A stretch of 64,000 nt of DNA from NCBI GenBank assembly GCA_963803375.1, contig CAWDMB010000003.1, forward strand, positions 1-64,000. Direction: 5' to 3'. The notes beneath the pieces were generated by a model. The model saw nothing but the letters and a program-made list of their open reading frames with translations. It was not told the DNA's origin and did not search any database. How positions within the stretch are numbered: position 1 is the stretch's first letter; each line of letters opens with the position of its first letter. The translations under genes and the position numbers were made by a program. This DNA is from JAOPZW01 sp963803375. Its GTDB lineage: Bacteria > Actinomycetota > Thermoleophilia > Solirubrobacterales > Solirubrobacteraceae. Of this stretch, positions 1 through 9,200 are shown piece after piece.

Positions 1-898
1 AAGGCCTCGACCATCGCCGTCTGCTTGTCGAGCACCGACAGCAGCCGGTCGTTGGGCACGACGATCAGCGTGTCGACCTCCTGGGCCAGCGCGCTGGACG
101 CCCTGCTCGGCCTGCTGGGCGCGGTCGAGCCCTCGAAGCCGAACGGCTTGGTCACGATCGCGACCGTCAGCGCACCGACTTCGCGTGCGATGCGCGCGAC
201 GATCGGCGCCGCTCCGGTGCCGGTGCCGCCGCCGGCCCCGGCGGTAATGAAGATCATGTCCGAGCCCTTCAAGAGCGCCTTCACGCGGTCGTAGTCCTCC
301 ATCGCCGCCTGACGGCCGACGTTCGCGTCCGAGCCCGAGCCGAGCCCGCGCGTCAACTCGGCGCCGATGTGCAGCGTGAGATCGGCCGTCGACTGCTGCA
401 GCGACTGCAGGTCGGTGTTGACGGCGAGGAACTCGACGCCCTCGACCTCGGCCTCGACCATGCGGTTAACGGCATTGACGCCGGCGCCGCCGACGCCGAC
501 GACGCGGATCACCGGCTGCCCGCGGCGGATCGGCCCGGACGTGCCGGCCTGCTCGGGCTCGCGCGCGTGGCCGCCATCACCGCGGGCCGCGGGCGGCTCC
601 ATCACGTTCTCGGGGATCTCCGAGGAGAAGGCGTGGCGCAGGCGCTCCTGCGGCGCGGCGGTCGCCGGCTCGCCCAGCGCCTGCGCGGACGCGCCGAGTC
701 CCGGGTGCGGCACGCCGCTCTCGCGCGGGTGGGTGGCGGCCGGGGTGCGGCGCGCCCGCGGGAGTTCCCGCGGCGGCCGGCGTTCAGAGGGCCGCGGGAA
801 TCGCGGCCCTCGCCGTGCTCGTCCTCGACGCCCTCGGTCTTGCGGAACAGCGCCGCGAGCGGGCCTTCGCGCATGCTCGCGCGTTTAGCGTTTGCCAT
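1..898 (-). pseudogene. ftsZ: FtsZ-like cell-division GTPase, 5' part, frameshifted, runs off the window edge
   Basis: Tubulin-like GTPase that polymerises into the division ring. On the minus strand the N-terminal half of FtsZ is readable: a nucleotide-binding start (RVVGVGGAGVNAVNRM), the ELTRGLGSGSDANVGRQAA segment and the tubulin signature GAGGGTGTGAAPI. The core is preceded by an extension starting MREGPLAALFRKTEG (ATG at 874, or 898). The reading frame is broken: the extension and the core are in different frames (shift somewhere around 700-830). A segment near 108-165 reads as nonsense but becomes FtsZ-like (AQQAEQGVQ) in another frame, which implies two compensating indels. The start lies 11 nt from, or overlaps, the parA stop, so the two were probably one operon. 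It may be a true pseudogene or sequence error at a contig end. The C-terminal half lies outside the window. Confidence 0.75.
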
Positions 899-1497
899 GG
901 TCGGGAACCTCCTGCGCGAGTTGCCGGTAGGACTGGGCTGCAACCCCGTCTGGCTCGTACTTGAGCACCGACATGCCCTTGACGGGCGCCTCGGCGAAGC
1001 GGACGGTCTTGCGGATGCGCGAGGCGAACACCCGGTCCCCGAAGTTTTCCTCGAGGATCTCGATCGCCTCCTTGGCGTGGATCGTCCGGGAATCCACCAA
1101 CGTCGGCAGGATACCCTCGATGTCAACGCCCGGATTGAGGTTCTCGCGAATCATCGCGAGGGTGTTCTGCAGCTGGATCAGCCCGCGCATCGACAGATAC
1201 TCGCACTGCACGGGGACGATCACCTTGTCGGCCGCCGTCAGCGCGTTGATCGTGAGCAGCCCGAGGCTCGGCGGTGTGTCGATGCAGATGAAGTCGTAGT
1301 CGTCGAGGATCGGCTCGAGGCCTTCTGCAGCGACCGCTCGCGGCCGATCATCGTCGACATCGCGATCTCCGCGCCGGCGAGGTCGATCGAGGCGCAGGCG
1401 ACGTCGATCTCGCGCTTGCGGAGCACCTCGCGAATCGAGACCTTGTGGACGAGCACGTCGTACATCGATTTCTCGAGCGTGTCGGGATCGATTCCGC
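885..1497 (-). pseudogene. parA: ParA/Soj-type ATPase, C-terminal part only, frameshifted
   Basis: ParA-family ATPases partition chromosomes or position cell machinery. The text GIDPDTLEKSMYDVLVHK, then ASIDLAGAEIAMSTMIGRER, then DDYDFICIDTPPSLGLLTIN (Walker B region) and PVQCEYLSMRGLIQLQNT is typical ParA. The Walker A N-terminus (about 70 residues) is absent because at about position 1497 the sequence changes abruptly into the eCIS hub gene. A single-base deletion near 1328 shifts the frame between the RERSLQKA and the DDYDF parts. It ends with TAA at 885, just before ftsZ. Identity is clear; whether the damage is biological or an assembly error cannot be settled from the sequence alone. 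Confidence 0.75.
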
Positions 1498-1505
1498 GAG
1501 CTTGA
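1490..1505. other. Abrupt junction between eCIS hub gene and parA
   Basis: Reading the minus strand, the hub protein frame is coherent up to KLSDFKLAE at about 1495. From about 1497 the sequence instead makes sense as ParA (GIDPDTLEK) in another frame. Neither gene has its missing half on the other side. No inverted repeat, tRNA or transposase is visible at the joint. It is either a recombination breakpoint or a chimeric assembly join. Confidence 0.7.
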
Positions 1506-2394
1506 AGTCCGACAGCTTCGCCGTGGACTTGAGCTCCTTGCGCGTCCCGCGATCCCACGAGCGGACGGTCGCCTGCTTGGCCTGCTTGGCGACCTTCAGC
1601 GTCGGGTGGAACTCGAGCAGCGTCCGGCCCCACTCGAGCGTGTAGGGGCCGTCCGGGAGCAGCTCCGAGGGCCCGAAGTACAGGGTTTCCTTGCCGCCGT
1701 CGAATCTGCGGAAGACCGAGTAGCAGTGGCGCTTGGCGCGCTCGAGCAGGAAGTCCATCACCGACTTGCGGCGCATGACGACGCGCGGGTGGCGCGCCTC
1801 GCGGCCCGCAGCCTGCGCGTTCGTCTGGATCGGGAAGTCGATCCCGGGGCGCCCGCCAGCGGGCTTGCCGGCGAGCTCGCCGGCGATGTCGCTGTCGCGC
1901 TTGTCGGCCCAGCGGTAGCTGAACGTGTCCTCGCCCAACTTGCGCGCCGCGTCCTGCGCGTCGACCTTGAGGATCAGCGGGCCGCTCTGCGGGAACGTCG
2001 CGTCGAAGTTCGTGACGTGGCCGGTCATCATCCGCCGCTGGCTGGCCGGCGCCCGGTAGCCCAGAGCCAGCTCGAAGCGCCGGCCGGGCTCGAACAGGGT
2101 CGCCCACGTCAGCTGCGGGTCCTTCCTGGGCTTGGTGGGATAGCCGACGTACTTGGGCTTGCCCTTCTGCGCGTCCCAGTTGTTGATCGCGAGGCTGAAC
2201 GTGTCGGCCTCCTCGACGTTGTCGACGTAGGTGACGCTCTCGACGTCGTAGATGACGTCGCGGCCGACGTCGCCCTCCTCGACGATCAGCCGCGGGGCGC
2301 CCTTCTCCCTGAGGATCGTGAGCGCGAACGCCGGCGCGTAGAAGGCCTCGGGCGGCTGCTCGCTGCCGAGGACCGGGATCGGCGTCGCGCTCAC
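1495..2394 (-). pseudogene. eCIS spike hub protein (VgrG / phage late control D, Afp8-like), 3' truncated
   Basis: Hub at the tip of a contractile tail, joining baseplate and inner tube. About 300 residues are present from a GTG start at 2394 that overlaps the LysM gene stop (GTGA). Features of the gpD/gp27-like fold are visible: the N-terminal FALTILREKG beta segment, GHVTNFDATFP, MDFLLERAKRHCYSVF, and LEFHPTLKVAKQ followed by VRSWDRGTRKEL. The authentic sequence stops at about 1495; the open frame then runs through foreign parA sequence to a stop at 1348. The C-terminal end is therefore lost. In related clusters gp25, PAAR and baseplate genes follow; none is seen here. Confidence 0.75.
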
Positions 2395-3095
2395 GCCGGC
2401 ACCTCCAGCGGCGCGAGCTCGAGCAGCGCGCCCGGTGCCAGCGCCAGCGGGTCGACGACGCCGTTGTGCTCGGCGATCCGGCGCCATTCGCTCGGGTCGC
2501 CGTAGACGTCGGCCGCGATCGAGGCGAGCGTCTCGCCCTGGCGCACCGTGTGGACGTGCGTGTGATCGGTCGAGTGCAGGTCGAGCTGGCGGAGCTGCTC
2601 GAGCAGCGTCTTGTACTCGCGTAGCGCGACCGTGAGGATCGCCCGCAGCGGGACGCCGGTCGGGTCGAAGAACGTGAAGCGCTGGCGCACGCTCTCGACG
2701 ACGCACTTGAACGAGTCGCGCTGCTGGGACTTGATGCCCTCGTCGAGGTGCGAGCCCGGGAAGTCCTTCCCGCCCCACGAGAAGCGGCAGACGGGCGGAG
2801 CGTGCAGGTCTCCGCGCATCTTCACGAGGCGGAAGAACTTGTCGGTGTACTCGGTGACCGGCTTGGGCCGGCCGTTCTCGCGCTCGTCGGTCGAGTCGAA
2901 GAAGAGGTCGAAGCCCAGCGTCTCGGCCTGGCCGCGGACGAACTGGATGACCGGCGAGTCGAGCCCGGGGATCGGGTGCTCGGCGAGCTGGACGGCCTTG
3001 TTGAGCGTGTACTCGGTCGGGTTGAAGAGGACCGAGAAGGTCTCGATCGGCTTGTCGTTCTCGTCAACGAACGTGAACTGCGCGGGCTCGGGCAT
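2391..3095 (-). CDS. LysM-domain eCIS baseplate/hub-associated protein (Afp7-like)
   Basis: 234 aa. The N-terminal part (residues 1-170, with SVLFNPTEYTLNKAVQ and FDLFFDSTDERENGRP) is the conserved segment of the tail proteins that dock on the spike hub in Afp/PVC/MAC-type systems. The C-terminus (about 180-228) is one LysM motif (VRQGETLASIAADVYGDPSEW). There is no signal peptide, as expected for a particle component. It sits between the small protein (1 nt gap) and the hub gene (4-nt overlap), the same order as afp6-afp7-afp8. The LysM here most likely serves assembly, not wall hydrolysis. Confidence 0.85.
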   Translation of the reverse strand: MPEPAQFTFVDENDKPIETFSVLFNPTEYTLNKAVQLAEHPIPGLDSPVIQFVRGQAETLGFDLFFDSTDERENGRPKPVTEYTDKFFRLVKMRGDLHAPPVCRFSWGGKDFPGSHLDEGIKSQQRDSFKCVVESVRQRFTFFDPTGVPLRAILTVALREYKTLLEQLRQLDLHSTDHTHVHTVRQGETLASIAADVYGDPSEWRRIAEHNGVVDPLALAPGALLELAPLEVPA

Positions 3096-3096
3096 G

Positions 3097-3291
3097 TCAG
3101 CTGCGCGCCTCCAGCTCGCCGGCGGGGTCGTCGGAGCGCAGGCTGCGGTCCGCGGCGGCGCCCTGCGCGCGCGCGAGCTCGGCCGCGACGAGCTCCACCA
3201 GCTCGGCCACCTCGACGCGCGGCGCGCGGCCGTCGCTCGCGGTCTCGAGCGGCCTCACGGTGGTGCTGATCTGGCGGATGTCGAGCTGCAC
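3097..3291 (-). CDS. Small eCIS protein (position of Afp6 / DUF5908-like)
   Basis: 64 aa from a GTG at 3291, chosen because a perfect GGAGG lies 6 nt upstream. It begins VQLDIRQISTTVRPLE and ends in a helical, acidic tail (VAELVELVAAELARAQ). Its place between a tube gene and the LysM gene matches the short Afp6-type protein of eCIS clusters, often annotated DUF5908, but the sequence is too short for a firm family call. It is tightly packed: 11 nt after the tube gene and 1 nt before the LysM gene. Confidence 0.65.
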   Translation of the reverse strand: MQLDIRQISTTVRPLETASDGRAPRVEVAELVELVAAELARAQGAAADRSLRSDDPAGELEARS

Positions 3292-3302
3292 CCCGAGCCT
3301 CC

Positions 3303-3857
3303 TCAGAATGAGACGCCGCCTGTGACGCGGGCCAGCAGCGCGCTCGGGGCGTAGTTCTCGAGGCCCTCGTGCGCGATCTCGAGCTCCTCGACTGCGACGC
3401 GGCCCTCTGCGGCGTTCATCGCCGGGCCCGACCACTTGACCGGGATCCCGCGCTTGAAGAGCCACGCCTTGACGGGGATGTGCAGCTCGTTCTGGAGCGT
3501 GACGATCCCGTTGCGGCGCCGGCCCTCGCCCTGGACGTAGGCGAAGTACCAGTTCCAGAGGTCGTCTGACAGCGTCATCCCGCGCCGCAGTCGGATGTTC
3601 GACCACGTCACGCGCTGGGGGAACTTGAGCGTCGTCATGCTCCCGCCCTCACGGTGCTCCTCGGGCTGCATGCTCGACTCCAGGCCGCCGCACTCGTTGA
3701 AGCCGCCGGTGACCGTCGCCTCGGCCGCCGCGGTGGCGATCGTCGCCACGCCGCGCGCGACCGAGCTCGTGTCCACGAGCGCGATCGTGAAGTTGAATGC
3801 TCCGAACGGGTCGAGGAACGCCCGCGCCGTGCCCGAGAGGATCTTCGGCGTCAGCAT
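3303..3857 (-). CDS. eCIS inner tube protein 2 (gp19/Hcp-like)
   Basis: 184 aa; ATG at 3857, 7 nt after the sheath-2 stop with GTGAGG upstream. Tube signature: FTIALVDTSSVARG near the N-terminus, the segment FPQRVTWSNIRLRRGMT, LWNWYFAYVQGEGRRRNGIV, and KWSGPAMNAAEGRVAVEELEIAHEG at the end, shared with tube 1. It has a C-terminal tail after EGLENYAP not found in tube 1. Two tube paralogues are usual in eCIS: one forms the bulk tube and one starts it at the baseplate. Its position next to the LysM/hub genes suggests the baseplate-proximal (Afp5-like) role. Confidence 0.85.
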   Translation of the reverse strand: MLTPKILSGTARAFLDPFGAFNFTIALVDTSSVARGVATIATAAAEATVTGGFNECGGLESSMQPEEHREGGSMTTLKFPQRVTWSNIRLRRGMTLSDDLWNWYFAYVQGEGRRRNGIVTLQNELHIPVKAWLFKRGIPVKWSGPAMNAAEGRVAVEELEIAHEGLENYAPSALLARVTGGVSF

Positions 3858-3864
3858 CGCGGCC

Positions 3865-5751
3865 TCACTCGAGGACCTCGAGCTCGTCGCGCGTGCGCCC
3901 GATGCGGAAGACCACGAACTCGGCGGGGCGGACCGCGGCGACGCCAACGTCGGCGACGAGCCGGCCCGCCGCCACCGCGTCGGGCGGGTTGTTGTCCTCG
4001 TCGCACTTGACGAAGAACGACGTCGCCGGCATCGCACCCGCGAGCGCGCCGCGCGCCCACAGCTGCTCGAGGAACGTCGCGACCGACGCGACCAGCGACT
4101 GGCGCAGCGCGAAGTCGCGAACGTCGTTGGGCTCGAAGACCGTCCACTGCAGCGCCTCCTCGACGGCCTCCTCGATCATGAGCAGCAGGCGCCGCACGTT
4201 GAGAAAGCGCCATTCCGGGTCGCTGCTGACCGTCCGCGCGCCGTAGACGCGGATGCCGCGCCCCGGCAGCGTGCGGATGCAGTTCACGCCGAGCGGGTTG
4301 AGGATCCCCTGCAGCTCGGGTCCGACCTCGCTCGTGACGCCGACCGCCCATTCGAGCGTCGCGTTGGCCGGCGCCGCGTGCACGCCGACGGCGAGGTCGG
4401 TGCGCGCCAGCACGCCCGCGACGTGGCCGCTCGGCGGGATCGCCCGGACCCGGGCCGCGGCGAGCGGATCGAACACGAGCGTCCACGGGTGATAGAGCGC
4501 GGCGTAGCTCGAGTCGAAGCGCGCGCGCCAGGCCTCGATCTCGCCGCCGTCGGCGCCGGCGGGGCCGGAGACCGGGGGGTCGAGCAGCGCGATGCGGTCG
4601 CGCTGGCGCTGGCAGTGGCCGACCAGCGCGTCCTGGACCGCCGCGACGTCGGCGCGCGCGAATGCGGGCGGCTGCTCGGCCGCGGGCGCGGCGAGCGCCG
4701 CCGGCGGGGCCTGGTCGGCGCCGGGCAGGCACGGGTCCACAGGCGCGGGCGACAGCGGGCTCATCTCGACGGGCGGCAGCGGGCGCACGAGGACGTCGGG
4801 CACGGCGACGATCGCCACGTCGTCGACGGGCTCGAGCGCGCGCAGGCCGTGAAGCTCGTGGGCGCCGGGGTCGCCGGTGAAGTGCTCGCGCCGCAGGTCG
4901 CGCAGGCCGTCGACGCCGCCGGCGAGCACGCCGGCGCCGACGGGCTTCAGCTCGCTCGTGGTCGTCAGGTGGAACGCCGCCGGGTCGTCGCGGCGCGGCG
5001 ACGCCGCGGGGTGGGCGACGACGCGGACACGCTCGCCGGTGGCGATCGGCGCGCCCCGCGCGCGCAGCGCGGGGACGAGGGCGAGCCGCGGGAAGTCGTC
5101 GACGAGGCGCCTGCGCTCGAAGACGCGCAGCGCGTACTCGACGCACTCCAGCGAGATCGCGTCCTCGAGCGCGAGCGCGGCGTCCAGCGGCGCGTCCCAG
5201 TGCAGCACGCCCTCCGCGGGTTCGACGGCGACGACCACGCGCAGCGGGGCGGCGGGCGTCGCGCCGGGCTGGAACGCGCGGACCAGCGTCCCGCGCGCGA
5301 AGCCCGCCACCGACGCCACGCGCGACGACGCTCCGTCCGCGGGCTGCGGGCCGGACGTCCGCGTGGCGAGCGGGCTCGAGCGGATCAGCCTGAGCTCGAG
5401 CCCGTCGGCCCACGTCCCGGGGCTCGTAGCCTCCACCGTGAGCGCGGGGCCGACGCCGTCCTCGACGACGGCCGTCGCGGCTGCGGCCCGCTCGTCGGCG
5501 ACGCGGACCACGAAGCAGGTCTGGCCGCCGTTCTCGAAGAACGCCTTGACGCTGTAGGCAAGGAACGCGTACGTCTGCAGCCCGCCGAACGCGCTGATGA
5601 ACTGCTCCCACGACTCGACGCGCAGCGGCGTGTGCAGCGGACCTCGCGCGGCGAGCCCGACGAACGCGGCGACGTCGGTGCGCAGCGCGCGGACCGCCGG
5701 CGGCGCGTCGACGGCCTCGAAGTAGACGCCCGGTGTGACGTAGGTCGGCAC
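3865..5751 (-). CDS. eCIS tail sheath protein 2
   Basis: 628 aa contractile sheath subunit. The N-terminal arm MPTYVTPGVYFEAVDA and the C-terminal domain (IPPSGHVAGVLARTD, INPLGVNCIRTLPGRGIRVYGARTV, WRFLNVRRLLLMIEEAVEEALQW, FVVFRIGRTRDELEVLE) are diagnostic of phage/eCIS sheaths. Between them (about residues 110-360) is a variable surface domain, smaller than that of sheath 1. The gene lies 15 nt after the tube-1 stop, in the same operon. It is likely the minor, baseplate-end sheath, by analogy with Afp2-4. Confidence 0.9.
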   Translation of the reverse strand: MPTYVTPGVYFEAVDAPPAVRALRTDVAAFVGLAARGPLHTPLRVESWEQFISAFGGLQTYAFLAYSVKAFFENGGQTCFVVRVADERAAAATAVVEDGVGPALTVEATSPGTWADGLELRLIRSSPLATRTSGPQPADGASSRVASVAGFARGTLVRAFQPGATPAAPLRVVVAVEPAEGVLHWDAPLDAALALEDAISLECVEYALRVFERRRLVDDFPRLALVPALRARGAPIATGERVRVVAHPAASPRRDDPAAFHLTTTSELKPVGAGVLAGGVDGLRDLRREHFTGDPGAHELHGLRALEPVDDVAIVAVPDVLVRPLPPVEMSPLSPAPVDPCLPGADQAPPAALAAPAAEQPPAFARADVAAVQDALVGHCQRQRDRIALLDPPVSGPAGADGGEIEAWRARFDSSYAALYHPWTLVFDPLAAARVRAIPPSGHVAGVLARTDLAVGVHAAPANATLEWAVGVTSEVGPELQGILNPLGVNCIRTLPGRGIRVYGARTVSSDPEWRFLNVRRLLLMIEEAVEEALQWTVFEPNDVRDFALRQSLVASVATFLEQLWARGALAGAMPATSFFVKCDEDNNPPDAVAAGRLVADVGVAAVRPAEFVVFRIGRTRDELEVLE

Positions 5752-5766
5752 GGCGCCGCGGTCCCG

Positions 5767-6204
5767 CTACTTGAGCTCCACGCGCTCGACGCAGATCTCG
5801 ATCGCCTCGATGGCGACGTCGTTCGTCGTCGCGTTCATCGCCGGCCCCTCCCACTTGCAGATCCAGCCGCCGAAGAACTCCCAGCGCAACTTGTCGGCGT
5901 GCAGCTCATCCTGGAGGACGATCGCGCCCTCGCGGCGATCCGGGATGCCGTTGAGGACATTCGAGTACCACGACCACAGCTCGCGGTTGTCGGTGAACCC
6001 GCGGCGCAGCACGAGGTTCGGGAACTTGCGCAGGCCGGTCAGCTTGCGCGTGTGCAGCGGGATGTCGGTGCCCTCGCGGTACTCGACCGGGTCGACCGTG
6101 AAGCTCAGCCCACTGATCTCGCGAAAGCCGGCGACCCCCGTCTGGTCGAGCTCGAACCGGAAGTCGAAGACATGGAACGGATCGTTGCGATCGCCGGTGG
6201 CCAT
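5767..6204 (-). CDS. eCIS inner tube protein 1 (phage T4 gp19-like)
   Basis: 145 aa, the standard length for gp19-like tube proteins. Visible: DPFHVFDFRFELDQTGVAGFREISGL, TRKLTGLRKFPNLVLRRGFTDN, ELWSWYSNVL and KWEGPAMNATTNDVAIEAIEI. It lies 15 nt downstream of sheath 1 with a GGGAGTGAG-like ribosome site. It probably forms the main tube that is driven into the target when the sheath contracts. No signal peptide; assembled in the cytoplasm. Confidence 0.92.
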   Translation of the reverse strand: MATGDRNDPFHVFDFRFELDQTGVAGFREISGLSFTVDPVEYREGTDIPLHTRKLTGLRKFPNLVLRRGFTDNRELWSWYSNVLNGIPDRREGAIVLQDELHADKLRWEFFGGWICKWEGPAMNATTNDVAIEAIEICVERVELK

Positions 6205-6219
6205 CGGCTCACTCCCTCC

Positions 6220-9200
6220 TTACGCTTCCTCGACGAGCGAGCCGCCCGACCACTGGCCGATGCGGATGATCACGAACTCCGCCGGCTTCACCGGGGCGAT
6301 GCCGATCAGCATGATCAGGCGGCCGTTGTCGACGTCGTACTGGCTCATCGTCGTCTCGTCGCACTTGACGTAGAACGCCTCGTCGGGCGTGCGGCCCATG
6401 AGCGCGCCGTCGCGCCACACGGCCGTGAGGAACGCCGTCACGCTCTGCGTGACGCGAGCCCACAGCCGGAAGTCGTTGGGCTCGAAGACGACCCACTGCG
6501 TGCCGCGCTCGATCGACGCCTCGACGAAGTTGAAGAGGCGCCGGACGTTGACGTAGCGCCAGTCCGGATCGCTCGTGGTCGTCCGCGCCCCCCACACCCG
6601 CAGGCCCCGCCCGCGGTCACGGAAGTTGCGGCTCGCGTTGATGTTGCGCGGGTTGATGAGGTCCTGCTGCTCCTTGACGAGGTTGATCTGCAGGTCGTTG
6701 ATTCCGCGGATGACCTCGTTGGCCGGCGCCTTGTGGACGCCGCGCTCGGCGTCGGTGCGGGCGTAGATCCCGATCACGTGGCCGCTCGGCGGGATCTTCA
6801 CCGGCTGCGGGACGTTCGGGTTCGGCGCGAACGGGTCGTCAATGACGAACCACGGGTAGTAGAGCGCGCCGTACTTGGAGTCGTAGAGGCTGCGCTGCGC
6901 CTGCACCTGCTCCAGGCGCAGGCCGAACGGGTCCGAGCCGCGCTGGGAGTCCAGCACCGCGATCCGGTAGCGCATCAGCTCACAGTGCGCGAGCAGCGCC
7001 TGCTGCACCGATTGCGCGGTACGCCCGGGGATCGCGACGATGCTCACGTCGTCGACGTTCTTGAGCGCCTGCAGGCCCGTGCGATCCCGCGGATCGACGG
7101 CGTCGGCGCCGATGAACGTCGCGTCGGCGAGCGCGGGCAACTGGTCGTCGCCGCCCTCGAGCCGCAGGCCGAACGGCTGTTGCACGCCGTCGGGGGTCAG
7201 GTCGGTCAGCAGGTCCGGCGCCGTGCGCTCGCTGGCCAGCGCGTCCGCCTCCGCGAACAGGTCGTCGACGCGGACGAGCTGGGACTCGCCCTCGCCCCGC
7301 TCGTCGAGCGCCGGGGGCGTCGCCCCGGGCGGGATCCGGCCCACCACGCGCTCGACGTAGCGGCTGTGGCGCGGGTCGAGCGACAGGTTGCGCAGGGTCT
7401 CGGCGAGCGCCGGGTCGACGGCCTCGACGCGCGTCCTGGGGTTCGTGCGCAGGCCGGCGACCGTCAGCTTGAACTCTCCTGTCCGCACGCGCGTGTTGGC
7501 GGCCACCGACTGCTCGAGCCCGGCCGCGCCGAACGTGACGACGCGGCCGGCGACCGCCTCCACCTTCTGGCGGAAGAGGATCGTGTCGGCGCCCGCGGCG
7601 CGGACGTAGAACTCGAGCACCGCGCCCGGCTCGAGGCCGACGCCGGTCGCGAGCGTCAGCGTGGCGTCGCCCGCGTTGCCCCCCGGCGTTGTCGTGTCGA
7701 GCGTCGGCGCATCTTCGGCCTCGGCGGTGATCCGCAGGGCGTTGCCCCAGGCGCCGCGGTCGATCGCCCGGACCGTCAGGAACGGGCGGCGCTCGCCCAG
7801 CGCGATCCCGGCGCGATGCGGCGAGCGCACCGTCCCCTGCAGGTTCGTGAGGTCGGCGGCCGTGGCGACGAAGTCGAGGTACTCGGTCCGCGCGCCGCCC
7901 AGCGGCCCGAGCCGCAGCGTGCCCGCGCCCGTGTAGGCGCCGCCCTCCACGAGCGCGAGCGCGGTCTCCCCGGCTCCGGCGGTGCGGGCGAGCGCCGTTG
8001 GGTCGGTGTCGGCGTCGGTGTCCTTGCGCGGCGCGACGGGGTCGCCGACCGTGTAGGCGGCGCGCAGCGGCCGCGCGAGCGTGACCGGGCCGGGGCTCGC
8101 CTCGGCGTCGACGTCGGCGATCCGGACGTACTCGACGCCGTCTGCGCCCTCGAGTCGCAGCCACGTGTCGGTGTCGAGGCTGTCGCGGGTGTCGACCTCG
8201 ATCTCCGTGGCCTCGACGTCCGCGTCGGCGGTGAGGGCGCGGTCGGCGACGGCGGTGTCGAGCGTCGGCTGCACCACGAGCGCGCCGGCGGTCTGGCGCA
8301 GCCCCAGCCCGGGCGGGGAGATCGCGGTCACGCCGAGCTGGCCGACGGTGACGTAGAACCGGTGCGGCGCCGCGCCGAAGCCGATCGCGTCCGCGCCCGC
8401 CAGCGCGGTCTCGTCCTCGACGACGATGATCCGCGCGCCCTCGTCGGCGTCGTGCGCGAGCGGCGTCGCCACGTCGGGTGTCGGGTCGACGAGGACGACG
8501 TCGTCGGCGGCCGGGTGGTCGAACCCGAGCCGCGCCCCCACGGCGACAGGGTCGGCCGCGGTCGCCGGCAGCGGGTCGACGACGACCGCGAAGTCCGTCG
8601 TGTCGCCCGCGCCGATCCGCACCACACTGCCCACCGCGAGGTTGGCGATGTCGTCGACGACGAGCTCGGTCGCGCCCGCCGCCACATCGTTCGTCGGGTT
8701 CGTGGCGAGGTCGCCGGGCGCCGGCGTCGCCGCGAACGTGACCGGGACGACCGCGGTCTGCGCGGCCTGCGCCGCGGGCAGCGCGGCGCGCAGCGCGAGC
8801 GCGTCCGCGTCCGATACCTGCACGTACTCGGTGCGGTCGTCGTCGGCGATCAGCACCCAGTCGTCGGCGGCGAGCCCGGCCGCGTCGTCCACCACCAGGT
8901 AGCCGTCGCCCTCGGCCGCGCTCGCGGCGAGCGCCCCGGCGAATCCGCCCGGCGACTCGCCGAAGAGCCGCAGCGAGGCGTGCGTGGCCGCATCGGGGAG
9001 GACGCGCACGACGAACAGCCGCTTGCCACCGTTGGTGAAGAAGCCGTCGACCGCGTGCGGGAAGAGCCAGTTGGCGCCGGTGAACGCGCGCCGGTCCAGG
9101 AAACCGCCGAACTGGCGCGCGAAGTCCGCGAAGCCCGAGACGAACGTCGGATCGTTCACCGGACCGCGCTCGGTCACGCCGACCATCCCGCTTGTGCTCG

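Noticed and set aside
2391..3095. LysM protein as a peptidoglycan hydrolase
   Set aside because: No signal peptide or hydrolase domain; the N-terminal part and gene position match the tail protein next to the hub.
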